From contig NZ_RWKW01000025.1 of assembly GCF_003970795.1 (NCBI RefSeq), forward strand, positions 1 to 64,000: DNA of 64,000 bases, in the 5' to 3' direction. This document shows positions 1 to 12,448 of this stretch, one piece after another; within the stretch, counting starts at the first letter, position 1; the number at the start of each line of letters is the position of its first letter. The DNA is from Aquibium carbonis. Its GTDB lineage: Bacteria; Pseudomonadota; Alphaproteobacteria; Rhizobiales; Rhizobiaceae. The notes below the pieces were generated by a model. It was given only the letters and a program-made list of their open reading frames with translations. It ran no database searches and was not told the DNA's origin. A program made the position numbers and the translations under genes.

Positions 1-1
1 C

Positions 2-367
2 TTCACCCCGCCGCCGCGCGCGCTGGCCCGCGCGGCCGCCGAGCCCGCCTGGGTGCACCTGCACGGCGAACGCGTCATGGCCGACGTGACCGTCACGCCA
101 GGGCTTGCCGGGCCGGTCGTGGCGACCGTCGCGCTGCAAGGTGGTGACTACGGCCCGCTTGCCGCGAAAGCGGTAACGCTCGTCGTCTCAAGGCCCGATG
201 TCGGCATCGAACCCGTGCGGCGCGACATGGTGGCGACGGAGGAGGGCGCCTGGCGCGCGGGCGACCTCGTGCTGCCCTTGCCCGGACGCTGGTCGGTGCG
301 GGTCGACGTCCTCGTCAGCGACTTCGAACTCGTCAGGCTCGAGGGCGAAATCGACATCCGGCCGTGA
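2..367 (+). CDS. Copper resistance protein CopD-like, C-terminal end (partial)
   Basis: Only the last 121 residues are in the window; the frame is open from base 2 and ends with TGA at 365-367. The visible part has a His-containing stretch ([13 protein letters not shown]), then PGLAGP and a beta-strand-rich tail ending in EIDIRP. This resembles the soluble C-terminal domain that follows the membrane part in CopD/YcnJ-type copper proteins, a family tied to copper import or handling at the inner membrane. No membrane helix lies in the visible part, so the assignment rests on the tail alone. It is on the same strand as metH but separated from it by a promoter-like region, so the two are probably not one operon. 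It could be another periplasmic beta-sandwich domain. Confidence 0.6.
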   Translation, partial: FTPPPRALARAAAEPAWVHLHGERVMADVTVTPGLAGPVVATVALQGGDYGPLAAKAVTLVVSRPDVGIEPVRRDMVATEEGAWRAGDLVLPLPGRWSVRVDVLVSDFELVRLEGEIDIRP

Positions 368-378
368 GGCCGAGAATG

Positions 379-407
379 TTGACATAAAGATATCCTTATG
401 TGCATAT
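379..407 (+). promoter_or_regulatory. metH promoter with palindromic operator in the spacer
   Basis: TTGACA at 379-384 is a consensus -35 box. A weak -10-like GCATAT lies at 402-407 after a 17-bp spacer. An 18-bp palindrome at 383-400 (CATAAAGATATCCTTATG, 8 of 9 base pairs symmetric) overlaps the -35 end and fills most of the spacer, where a bound repressor would block RNA polymerase. Methionine-cycle genes of Proteobacteria are controlled by the ArsR-family S-adenosylhomocysteine sensor SahR, so this is a candidate SahR site; the match to that factor is inferred, the palindrome is seen. Confidence 0.6.
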
Positions 408-422
408 CCGATTCTATCGGAT
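406..422 (+). repeat. Inverted repeat in the metH leader
   Basis: Perfect 7-bp arms, ATCCGAT at 406-412 and ATCGGAT at 416-422, flank TCT. The repeat lies just after the operator palindrome and 21 nt before the metH start codon. It may be a second protein site or a small leader hairpin. No riboswitch fold was recognised. Confidence 0.4.
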
Positions 423-443
423 GCGTGCATGAGGATATCCGCC

Positions 444-4232
<3,789 letters not shown>

Positions 4233-4352
4233 GGCGCGCACGCTTTCTGGCGAACCGTTGCCGCGCGGCCACAGGTCGGAGGCACATCATGCACTATGGA
4301 TCGCGTGCGGGGTCGGGAGGCCTCGCATGCCGACAGTTGCTCCGGAGCGCGC

Positions 4353-5915
4353 ATGAAGATCTTCGCCTACAAGCCCGGTCACGACGGCCACGTCGCCCTG
4401 ATCGAGGACGCCACGCTGGCCTTTTCGATCGAGGCGGAAAAGGATTCGGGCCCGCGCTATGCGCCGGTGACGCCGGAACTCGTGCTGCGCGGCCTCGGGC
4501 TTTGCGACGAGATCCCGGACGTGCAGGCGCTGTCGGGCTGGATGGGCTCCTTCCGTCCGTTCAGCCAGCCGCTGGGTTCGGGATATTTCGGTCACGACGA
4601 GAGCGGCATCATCGACCGGCCGCAGCTCTTTGCCGGCAAGGAGATCCGCTTCTTCTCCTCATCGCACGAGCGTTCGCACATCATCGGCAGCTATGCCATG
4701 TCGCCATTTCCGCAGGGACAGGCCTGCTATGCACTGGTCTGGGAAGGCGTGCTCGGCTCGTTCTATCGCATCGACGAGAAGCTTCAGGTGACGAAGCTCG
4801 GCACCCCGGTCACTGGCCCCGGCCACAAATACGGCTTTCTCTACGGCCTCGCCGACCCGACGCTTTCAGTCGATGCCCGCAAGTCGCGCCGCGAGGACGC
4901 CGGCAAGCTGATGGCGATCGCCGGCTACGGCAAGGACGTGGCCGAGACGCCCGAAGAGCGAACGCTGATCGAGCGGCTGATCGCCTGGGACGCGGTGGCC
5001 GCGCCGCTGCGCAAGGCGGATTTCATCGGCACGCCCTTCGTCGACATCGGGCTCGAGACCGAGGCCTTTCGCAATCTCGCGCGCCGCTTCCAGGACGCGA
5101 TCTTTGCGCGCTTCCTCGACTTCGCCAAGGCGAACCTGACGGATGGACTGCCCCTGCTCGTGTCGGGCGGCTGCGGGCTGAACTGCGACTGGAACAGCGC
5201 GTGGAAGGGCGCCGGCCTGTTCGCCGATGTCTTCGTGCAGCCCTGCACCAATGATTCCGGTTCCGCCATCGGCACGGCCGCCGACGCGCAGTTCCGCATC
5301 ACCGGCAACGCCAAGATCGAGTGGACGGCCTATGCCGGCGAAGACTTCGTGCACGACGCGGCCGACTTGTCCGGGTTCGACGCCGTGCCCGCCGACGATG
5401 CCGTGATCGCCGATGAACTGGCCGGCGGCGCCGTGCTCGCCTGGGTCCAGGGGCGCTACGAGATCGGTCCGCGAGCGCTCGGCAACCGCTCGCTGATCGC
5501 CGCGCCGTTCACCAAGGAGATGCACACGCGCCTGAACGCCATCAAGAAGCGTGAAGGCTTTCGCCCCATCGCGCCGATCCTGCTGGAGGAGGAACTCGAC
5601 CGGTTGTTCGTTCACCACGGTCCGAGCCCGCACATGCTCTATTTCCAGCGCGTGAAGACCGACGCCATCCAGGCCGTCACCCATGTCGACGGCTCGGCGC
5701 GGGCGCAGACGGTCACGGCCGAGCAGAATGCGCGGATGCACGCGCTGCTGTCGGCCTTCAAGGCGCGGACGGGCTACGGCGTTCTCTGCAACACCTCGCT
5801 CAACTTCTCCGGAAAGGGGTTCATCAACCGGATGAGCGATCTCGTGCGATATGTCCGCGACACCGGGCTCGAAGGGTTCGTGGTCGGCGATACGTTCTAC
5901 CGTCGTGGAAAGTAG
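4353..5915 (+). CDS. Carbamoyltransferase of the NodU/CmcH family
   Basis: 520 residues. The N-terminal Kae1/TsaD-like part has a HERSHIIGS His pair typical of the metal site of O-carbamoyltransferases, followed by SGGCGLNCDWN and NDSGSAIG. The C-terminal YrdC-like part carries GRYEIGPRALGNRS and KKREGFRPIAP, hallmark motifs of NodU/TobZ/CmcH. These enzymes use carbamoyl phosphate and ATP to carbamoylate a hydroxyl on a sugar or antibiotic. The ATG at 4353 has GGAG 5 nt upstream. It lies 120 bp after metH with no nodulation or antibiotic genes beside it, so the acceptor cannot be read from context. The FkbM methyltransferase 400 bp further on could act on the same glycan, but this is speculation. 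Confidence 0.85.
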   Translation: MKIFAYKPGHDGHVALIEDATLAFSIEAEKDSGPRYAPVTPELVLRGLGLCDEIPDVQALSGWMGSFRPFSQPLGSGYFGHDESGIIDRPQLFAGKEIRFFSSSHERSHIIGSYAMSPFPQGQACYALVWEGVLGSFYRIDEKLQVTKLGTPVTGPGHKYGFLYGLADPTLSVDARKSRREDAGKLMAIAGYGKDVAETPEERTLIERLIAWDAVAAPLRKADFIGTPFVDIGLETEAFRNLARRFQDAIFARFLDFAKANLTDGLPLLVSGGCGLNCDWNSAWKGAGLFADVFVQPCTNDSGSAIGTAADAQFRITGNAKIEWTAYAGEDFVHDAADLSGFDAVPADDAVIADELAGGAVLAWVQGRYEIGPRALGNRSLIAAPFTKEMHTRLNAIKKREGFRPIAPILLEEELDRLFVHHGPSPHMLYFQRVKTDAIQAVTHVDGSARAQTVTAEQNARMHALLSAFKARTGYGVLCNTSLNFSGKGFINRMSDLVRYVRDTGLEGFVVGDTFYRRGK

Positions 5916-5935
5916 AACGACCGAGGACATCAAGC

Positions 5936-5967
5936 TTGCAACTCGGCATTGCTTTCAGTTGCAATGC
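5936..5967. repeat. Two overlapping, mutually exclusive hairpins after the carbamoyltransferase gene
   Basis: TTGCAACT (5936-5943) pairs with AGTTGCAA (5957-5964), while GCATTGC (5946-5952) pairs with GCAATGC (5961-5967). Only one fold can form at a time. There is no following T run, so it is not a standard intrinsic terminator. It lies 20 nt after the stop codon. Confidence 0.4.
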
Positions 5968-6320
5968 TCTCGAAAGAATCGCTAGAATTTCTGCTGTTCC
6001 GGATCAGAAGCAGCTTGCGCCGAGGCCAGCCGGCGCAACCGGCTAAGATGGGCTTCCCCGGCTGCGGCAACAGCCTTGCTCTCGAACGGAGGTGACGATC
6101 ATGCGGCAAAGGCCGTTCAGCGTCAGCTTCGAGATCATATGGACCCGGACAGGCTGGCAAGTCATCGTCCGGGGTCCGACTGGCTTCGCAAGTAAACGGA
6201 AGGCGGGCGAAAGCTCGTCTCCCACATCCGAATATGGTCCAGAAGTGCCATGGCGACAACAAGTCGTGCGCAGCCGTTTGAACGCACGGGGCTCCGGCGG
6301 CAGCGACGGAACACAAAGCT
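5968..6320. other. Intergenic stretch with one possible small ORF start
   Basis: No family-level gene is seen. A possible start lies at GTG 6092 or ATG 6101 (MRQRPFSVSFEIIW) with a purine-rich CGGAGG at 6087-6092. The frame stays open through the antisense of the FkbM gene to 6793, where the protein becomes Arg/Pro/Ser-rich shadow sequence. The first 30 residues could be the remnant of a small gene, but there is no nearby stop codon to support it. Confidence 0.25.
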
Positions 6321-7169
6321 TCAAGCCACGCCACGCAACAGCAGCACGTTTTCCGCTGTCTCGCCCCCGCGGCGATAGCCCCTGTCGGCGAGGAAGCCGA
6401 TACAATCGCGCAGCCAGAGCGTCGATAGGACCGTCTCGATCAGGATCGCCTTCGGCCAGAGCCGTTCTGGCGCCTGCTCGAAGAGCGGCAGCAGCGCGCG
6501 GTCCTCGAACCCTTCGACGTCGATCTTCAGGAGGTCGACGTTCGGGACGCCTTGCCGGGCGAGGACGGATGCCAGCGGCGCGACGGGCACAGCCTGCGTG
6601 CTACGCACCGCGCCGGCGCCTTCCCTCAGGAGCGAGGCATGGCCGATGTTGCCGCCGCCATCGGAGTAGAGTTCCATGGTGCCGGTCTCGCCGGCGATGG
6701 CGAGGTTCTGTGCGGCGACGTTTCCCGCGCCGTTGGCGTCGAGATTGTAGGCCAGCTTGGCGAAAGTGCGGGGGTGGGGTTCGAAGGCGATGATGCGGGC
6801 GCCTGGCCCGGCCTTCGTGGCCACGTGGAGCGAATAGGTGCCGACATTGGCGCCAATGTCGACGAACACCATGCCGGGCTTCAAAAGGGGCTCGATCAGC
6901 GCGTGCTCTTCGGCCTCGGGCAGGACGCCATGACCGACCAGCATGCGGTCGTCGCGGTTCTCGGCCGGGTAGGCGCGAAAGGCGATGCCCCCCGCCGTCA
7001 CGTCGAACGGGCCCGCCAGGCGCGACCCGAAATGCTTGCGGATCGCCTTGCGCCGGGGATGGGGAATGTCGCCTGAGACCGTCAGCGCCCAGATGAGGCG
7101 CGCGAAGCGGCTCGGCGGACGCTTGCCGAAGGCGGTCGTCGTGTCAAGCGCGGCGAGGGGGAGCGACAT
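6321..7169 (-). CDS. FkbM-family SAM-dependent methyltransferase
   Basis: 282 residues. The SAM-binding motif VFVDIGANVGTYS is at about 98-110, followed by the acidic EPHP loop and, later, LLKIDVEGFE, both typical of the FkbM family (O-methylation of sugars, polyketides or other small molecules). There is no signal peptide or membrane segment, so it is probably cytosolic. It starts 24 bp after the stop of the MscS gene and is probably co-transcribed with it. No clear ribosome-binding site precedes the ATG, consistent with translation depending on the upstream gene. The substrate is unknown. Confidence 0.85.
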   Translation of the reverse strand: MSLPLAALDTTTAFGKRPPSRFARLIWALTVSGDIPHPRRKAIRKHFGSRLAGPFDVTAGGIAFRAYPAENRDDRMLVGHGVLPEAEEHALIEPLLKPGMVFVDIGANVGTYSLHVATKAGPGARIIAFEPHPRTFAKLAYNLDANGAGNVAAQNLAIAGETGTMELYSDGGGNIGHASLLREGAGAVRSTQAVPVAPLASVLARQGVPNVDLLKIDVEGFEDRALLPLFEQAPERLWPKAILIETVLSTLWLRDCIGFLADRGYRRGGETAENVLLLRGVA

Positions 7170-7193
7170 GCGTGCGGGGGCATCCGTTCGAGG

Positions 7194-9668
7194 TCAAAGG
7201 GCGGCGGCGGCCTTGCCGGCGTCGAGCGCGCCAGCCTGGACATCGTCGATCACGGCCCGCACGGAGCCGGTGATCGCCTCCTTCTGCTCCTTCGTCAACT
7301 CGTCTGCCTTCTGGCCATCGGCCAGCCGCACCGTAACTTCGCGGTGGGCGAAGCGGATGCCCTCGTGGTTGAACACCTCTCGCACGGCGGCATAGACCAC
7401 CTTGCGGGTGACGAACTGGTCCCCCGGGCGCGTCATGAACTTGACTCTGATGATCATGGCCGAGTCCTCCATCGCGTAGACGCCCTGCGACTTCAGCGGC
7501 TGCAGGAACAGATGACCGACGACGGGATCCTGCAGCAACCGCTCGCCGATCTTTTTCACCAGCTTGCGCACCTTCTCGACGTCGGTGTCGTAGGTCAGCC
7601 GCAGCGGCAGCTTCATCATGACCCAATCGCGGGAATAGTTCGTCAGCTGTTGAATCTCGCCAAACGGCACGGTGTGGACAGCGCCGAGATGGTGGCGCAA
7701 CTGGAAGGAGCGCATCGAGATCTTCTCGACCACGCCCTTGACGCTGCCGACCTCGATGTACTCGCCCTTGCGGAAGGCGTCGTCGACCAGGAAGAAGGCA
7801 CCGGAGAAGATGTCCCGGATCAAGGTCTGAGCTCCGAAGCCGACGGCGATGCCGATCACGCCGGCACCGGCAAAGAGAGGCCCGATGTCGACGCCGAGAT
7901 TGGCCAGCACGATCATGGTGCCGAACACGGCCAGCATCGACACGATCACGTTGCGGAAGATCGGCAGCAGCGTCGCGAGCCTGGACTGGCCCTTGCCGCT
8001 CTCGCCCTCTCCCTCGCCCGGGTTGCCGGCCTGTCCGTCGAGCGTGCCACCCTCCTCGACGATCTTGTAATCGATGAAGCCGTTGACCGCGCGATAGAGG
8101 GCGGCGGCCACGATGAGGACGAGCAGGATGTCGAGCGCGGCGGCAATCGGATGCCCGCCATCGCGTCCGAGGTCGGCTCCCCACAGGCGGGCGAGTTCGC
8201 CGGCGCTGACCACGAGGATCGTCGCCTGGATCGTGCTCTGGAAGAACGCCTTGAAAGCGGGGAAATAGGGCTTCGTGGTGGAGGGCGGCATGACCGGCGC
8301 CATCACGGTCATCTCGTCATTGTCTTCCATCATGTCGCGGACGGTCTCGTCCATCCCGGCTATGAGTTCGCGGGACGCCTGGGCGCGCCGCCAGGCACGT
8401 CGCTCCGATTGCTGCTTGAGCAACTGGCGACGGCGGTGCGACGCGGCGCGGCGTTCGTAGACGAGTTCGAGCAGATAGGCGGCGATGGCATAGGCAAAGA
8501 CACCGACGACGAAAATGATGATCGGCGCGAGCACCGGCACATAGCCGCCGGGCAGGCCGAGGGTCAGCCGCACCGAACTCACCAGCCAGGCTACGATCAG
8601 GTAGACGATCGCGATCGGCAGGACGGCCACCGCCGCCACGCGACGCGGGAACGGCACCTTCTCCGGCTCGCCCGCGCCGAGGATGATGGCTGTCAGTTCG
8701 TGGCGATGGACGATGACGAGAGCGCCCATCATCAAGGCACAAAGCAGCATGCCGAAGATGAAGGCCAAGTTCTGGGCGTCCTGGTTCACCGCCACCATCG
8801 ACATGTCGGTCACGCTGCCCGGCGGATTGAGAATGAGGATCCAGCGGCACAGGCCGATCACAATCGCACCGACGGACAGCAGAATGGCCCAGTCGCGAAA
8901 CAGCCTCCGTGCCTCGGCGTCGGACAGATTGATGAGGCGATGCGCGGCCGATGTCGGCGCGAAGAAATTCCAGAAGACCACCGACCGGACGATGCGATAG
9001 ACCACGTAGGTGGAGATGACGACGAAGATGGTGTCGCGCGACGGCTTGTGTCCGGAATCGAAGATGACGGCGACGAGCACCGCCGTGACGAACATGATGC
9101 CGGCGCTGAGCAGCATCCAGCCGGCCCGGAACAGGATGTAGCCGAGTTTTCGGGACAGGCTGCTTTCGTCCTCGCGATAGAGGTGGCGGAAGTGCCCGCG
9201 CGCCCAGCGCGTCACCTGCCAGAAGACCAGGCGTCCCGCCACCAGGCCGCCGACCGCTGTCGCAATGGCCAGAACCAGCCAGAGGACGGTTCCGTCCGGG
9301 CTCGCCGCCTTCAGCGCTTCCGGAAGATAGTCGACATAGATCCACGCGTTCGCGACCATGCGCTTCAGGCTTTCGCGCGCCTTGAGCAGGCTCTCGCTGG
9401 AGAGGGCCATCGCCATCGGCATGTCGGGCGTCGCCGTTTGCTCGCCGCCCGGGCGCATGATGATGATGGTGGAGCCGTCCCTCTCCGCCTGCTGAAGAAT
9501 CGCTTCCATTCCGGAAGGCGCCGCGGCTTCGGTTTTCCTGTCCTGCGTCAGCAACTGGATCGGTGACTGCGCGTGAGCGGGCACCACGAAGCCGACGATC
9601 AGGGCAAGGAGCGCCGCAATGCCCCAGAGCCTGGGCCAACCGCACGCCCGTTTCGCAGAGACGTCCAT
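7194..9668 (-). CDS. Large MscS-family mechanosensitive channel with signal peptide
   Basis: 824 residues. An N-terminal signal peptide ends near VVPAHA-QS, followed by a periplasmic segment and many membrane helices. The C-terminal MscS core has the pore helix region VAVGFGAQTLIRDIFSG and the beta domain with FLVDDAFRKGEY and IPFGE-like VPFGEIQQL. Such channels open under membrane tension to release solutes during osmotic downshock; the long N-terminus places it with the MscK/YbiO-like group rather than the 286-residue MscS. The start is ATG 9668 with AAAGGAA 7 nt upstream; the frame stays open further upstream, but that part lies antisense to the phosphatase gene. It is divergent from the histidine phosphatase across 91 bp. 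Confidence 0.88.
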   Translation of the reverse strand: MDVSAKRACGWPRLWGIAALLALIVGFVVPAHAQSPIQLLTQDRKTEAAAPSGMEAILQQAERDGSTIIIMRPGGEQTATPDMPMAMALSSESLLKARESLKRMVANAWIYVDYLPEALKAASPDGTVLWLVLAIATAVGGLVAGRLVFWQVTRWARGHFRHLYREDESSLSRKLGYILFRAGWMLLSAGIMFVTAVLVAVIFDSGHKPSRDTIFVVISTYVVYRIVRSVVFWNFFAPTSAAHRLINLSDAEARRLFRDWAILLSVGAIVIGLCRWILILNPPGSVTDMSMVAVNQDAQNLAFIFGMLLCALMMGALVIVHRHELTAIILGAGEPEKVPFPRRVAAVAVLPIAIVYLIVAWLVSSVRLTLGLPGGYVPVLAPIIIFVVGVFAYAIAAYLLELVYERRAASHRRRQLLKQQSERRAWRRAQASRELIAGMDETVRDMMEDNDEMTVMAPVMPPSTTKPYFPAFKAFFQSTIQATILVVSAGELARLWGADLGRDGGHPIAAALDILLVLIVAAALYRAVNGFIDYKIVEEGGTLDGQAGNPGEGEGESGKGQSRLATLLPIFRNVIVSMLAVFGTMIVLANLGVDIGPLFAGAGVIGIAVGFGAQTLIRDIFSGAFFLVDDAFRKGEYIEVGSVKGVVEKISMRSFQLRHHLGAVHTVPFGEIQQLTNYSRDWVMMKLPLRLTYDTDVEKVRKLVKKIGERLLQDPVVGHLFLQPLKSQGVYAMEDSAMIIRVKFMTRPGDQFVTRKVVYAAVREVFNHEGIRFAHREVTVRLADGQKADELTKEQKEAITGSVRAVIDDVQAGALDAGKAAAAL

Positions 9669-9759
9669 GTCCGTTCCTTTCGCCTCGGTCGTTGTCAAGG
9701 CTTGCGTCCGCCGATACTCGACAGGCATGGCATATCCGGTCGCGACGGTAAGATAAATC

Positions 9760-10362
9760 ATGATCAACAACACGCTCTTCCTCGTGAGGCATGGCAGGAC
9801 GGCCTGGAACGAGCAGGGGCGTTTCCAGGGGCTCACCGACGTGCCGCTGTCGCCGGACGGCAGGGCGGATGCCGAAGCGAACGGACGCCGGCTCGCGCGC
9901 CATCTCGCAACGGGCGGCGCGCTTCCGGGCGATTTGCGTCTGTTGAGTTCGCCGCTCGCGCGGTGCGTCGAGACGGCCCGTATCATCGCCAGACATCTCG
10001 GACTGCCCGCGACCTTCGTCGAGACGGACGACCGCCTGGCGGAGGCGGGGTTCGGACACTGGGAGGGCCTGACCACGCATGAGGTGAAGGCGCGGTTCCC
10101 GGACGAACGGCGCGCCCGCAAGGCGGATCGCTGGAACTTCGCCCCGTCCGGGGGCGGAAGCTATGCCGATCTTGAAGCCAGAATGAAATTATTCACACAC
10201 AGCCTCACCGCAGCCGCGTTACCAATCGTCGTGACGCACAGTGGAAATCTGCGCGTCATGATTGGGATGCTAGAGGGGCTGGACCAGGGGGCGAGCATGC
10301 GTCGTGCGATACCGCACGATCGTGTCCTCTGCTGGTCGCAAGGCAGGTTCGCCGAAGTGTGA
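9760..10362 (+). CDS. Histidine phosphatase superfamily protein (phosphoglycerate mutase-like)
   Basis: 200 residues. The catalytic LVRHGRTAWNEQG is at residues 8-20, with SSPLARCVETA next, the acidic residue in ERLAEAGFG-like DDRLAEAGFGHWEG, and the second histidine in VTHSGNLR. These give the two His, two Arg and the acid/base residue of the family, which acts through a phosphohistidine. The short length and single domain fit a cofactor-dependent phosphatase such as a CobC/GpmB relative rather than glycolytic mutase. The substrate is not visible. It is divergent from the MscS gene; 175 bp without a gene separate it from the ABC operon downstream. Confidence 0.85.
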   Translation: MINNTLFLVRHGRTAWNEQGRFQGLTDVPLSPDGRADAEANGRRLARHLATGGALPGDLRLLSSPLARCVETARIIARHLGLPATFVETDDRLAEAGFGHWEGLTTHEVKARFPDERRARKADRWNFAPSGGGSYADLEARMKLFTHSLTAAALPIVVTHSGNLRVMIGMLEGLDQGASMRRAIPHDRVLCWSQGRFAEV

Positions 10363-10537
10363 ACGCCAAAGTGTGAACTTGGGGGCACACTCGCCGCAAA
10401 TTGAGAACGAGGGGACTTTCCGGCCCTTGCCGCAGGGATAGGGAATTGCAAAACTCCCGATCAATCCTCGCCCGGTCAGGCATTCTGCCGCCGCCGGCCG
10501 CTGGGGCAAGACGGCCGGGCGTAAGAGACCGTCAGGG

Positions 10538-12448
10538 ATGGGACAGATCGACTTGGGCGACAGACGGGACTTGCTGCGTATCGAGGACTTGCGCATCTCG
10601 ATCAAGATACAGCAAAGCAGCATCGAAGTGGTGAAGGGCGTCAGCTTCCGGATTCCGGCGGGCAAGACAGTTGCGCTCGTTGGCGAGTCCGGCTCGGGCA
10701 AGTCCATCATCGCGCAGGCCATCCTCGGGATTTTGCCCAGGGTCGCCAAGATTACCGGCGGACGGATCCGCTTCCGCGATCCCTTGCAGCCCGGTACGGA
10801 GACGGACATTGCCGCGCTCGATCCGACGACGGCGGAGATGTGCGACCTTCGTGGCGGACGCATCGCGATGATCTTCCAGGAGCCGATGACGTCGCTGTCG
10901 CCGCTCCACACGATCGGCAACCAGGTCGAGGAGGCGCTCGTCCTGCATCGCGAGGTGGCCAGGGGCGAGGCGCGCTCGCTCACCGAGGACATGCTGAAGC
11001 TCGTCAATTTCCCGGACCCGTCGCGCGCCTACGACATGTATCCGATGGAGCTTTCCGGCGGCCTGCGCCAGCGCGCCATGATCGCCATGGCTCTGATCTG
11101 CCAGCCGGCCCTGCTGATCGCCGACGAGCCGACGACGGCGCTGGACGTGACCGTGCAGGCGCAGGTGCTCGGGCTTTTGAAATCGCTCCAGGCGCGCTTT
11201 GGAATGTCGCTGCTGCTGATCACGCATGATCTCGGCGTGGTTGCCAACATGGCCGACGAGGTGGTGGTGATCTATCACGGTCGTATCCTCGAAGCCGGGC
11301 CGCTGAAGGAGATCTTCACCAATCCCGGACACGCCTATACGCGGGCGCTGATGAAGGCCGTGCCCGATCTCGACATGGAGCCGGGCGAAAAGCTGGTGGC
11401 TTTGCGGGAGATCGACAAGGTGATCCCGGCCTCGATGCGACGTGCGAGCGAAGGGCGCTGCACGTCGCAGACGCCGCTTCTCACCGTCCGCGACCTTCAC
11501 AAGACCTATACCATCAAGTCGGGGAGCTGGTTCGGCGGACAGAACCGCCAGATTCACGCGGTCAACGGCGTTTCCTTCGACGTGCGGCGCGGCGAGTGCT
11601 TCGGCATCGTGGGCGAGAGCGGCTGCGGAAAGTCTTCGCTCAGCAAGCTGATCATGCGTGCGACCGAGGCCGACAGCGGCCAGATGCTGTTCGACAATGG
11701 CGAGATCAGCTGCGACATCCGCAAGCTCCATGGTCGCGCCCTCAAGGATTTCCGCAAGCGCATCCAGATCGTCTTCCAGGATCCCTTCGGTTCGCTGAGC
11801 CCGCGCTCGACCGTCCTCAACACGCTGCGCGAACCGCTCGAGATCCATCGCCAGGGCGGCGCGCGCGAGATCACCCAGACGGCCGCCGACCTGATGGCGA
11901 TGGTCGGCCTGCAGACCAGCCATCTCAACCGCTATCCGCACAGTTTTTCCGGCGGTCAGCGGCAGCGCATCGGCATTGCCCGCGCGCTGGCGCTGGCACC
12001 GGACCTCCTGATCTGCGACGAACCGGTGTCGGCGCTGGACGTTTCGGTGCAGGCGCAGATTCTGAACCTGCTGAAATCGCTGCAGGACGAGCTGTCGCTG
12101 ACGATGGTCTTCATCTCGCACAACCTCGCGGTGGTGAAGTACATCGCCGACAGGATTGCCGTGATGCGGCGCGGGAGAATCGTCGAGATCGCCGACTGCG
12201 AGACGCTGTTTGCCCGGCCGATGCACCCCTACACCCAGAAGCTCCTGAGCGCGGTTCCCAGCGTCAGCCTGGACCGCAAGCTCGACTTCGCCGCTCAGGG
12301 CGACGACGAGTCCGATCCGAGCGACGACTGGCCGCCGGAATTCCAGAGCAAACATGGCGACGGGAGTGACCTGTCGCTCTTACAAGTTGGCGAGGGACAT
12401 CTCGTTCTCGCGCGCGACATGCCATCCCGTGAAAGGATCTACGCATGA
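10538..12448 (+). CDS. Fused double ATPase of a peptide-type ABC transporter
   Basis: 636 residues with two complete nucleotide-binding domains in one chain, equal to DppD plus DppF or to YejF. Domain 1 (about 10-265) has Walker A GESGSGKS, signature LSGGLRQR and Walker B LLIADEPTTALDV. Domain 2 (about 310-595) has GESGCGKS, FSGGQRQR and LLICDEPVSALDV. It powers import through the two permeases encoded downstream. The domains lack the usual Cys-rich oligopeptide C-terminal motif between them; the second ends with an acidic tail and a short extension. It overlaps the binding-protein gene by 4 nt (ATGA at 12445), so the four genes form one operon. Confidence 0.92.
   Translation: MGQIDLGDRRDLLRIEDLRISIKIQQSSIEVVKGVSFRIPAGKTVALVGESGSGKSIIAQAILGILPRVAKITGGRIRFRDPLQPGTETDIAALDPTTAEMCDLRGGRIAMIFQEPMTSLSPLHTIGNQVEEALVLHREVARGEARSLTEDMLKLVNFPDPSRAYDMYPMELSGGLRQRAMIAMALICQPALLIADEPTTALDVTVQAQVLGLLKSLQARFGMSLLLITHDLGVVANMADEVVVIYHGRILEAGPLKEIFTNPGHAYTRALMKAVPDLDMEPGEKLVALREIDKVIPASMRRASEGRCTSQTPLLTVRDLHKTYTIKSGSWFGGQNRQIHAVNGVSFDVRRGECFGIVGESGCGKSSLSKLIMRATEADSGQMLFDNGEISCDIRKLHGRALKDFRKRIQIVFQDPFGSLSPRSTVLNTLREPLEIHRQGGAREITQTAADLMAMVGLQTSHLNRYPHSFSGGQRQRIGIARALALAPDLLICDEPVSALDVSVQAQILNLLKSLQDELSLTMVFISHNLAVVKYIADRIAVMRRGRIVEIADCETLFARPMHPYTQKLLSAVPSVSLDRKLDFAAQGDDESDPSDDWPPEFQSKHGDGSDLSLLQVGEGHLVLARDMPSRERIYA

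Noticed and set aside
383-443. SAM-type riboswitch upstream of metH
   Set aside because: The leader is only a few dozen bases, the hairpins are short, and no known SAM riboswitch pattern could be recognised; a protein operator explains the palindrome better.
9669-10121. Longer N-terminus for the first MscS channel
   Set aside because: The extension is antisense to the histidine phosphatase gene; ATG 9668 has a good ribosome-binding site and a signal peptide follows.
10363-10537. Repeated AAGTGTGAAC words after the phosphatase gene as a regulatory array
   Set aside because: Only two imperfect copies directly adjacent; could be chance or a local duplication, with no promoter context.
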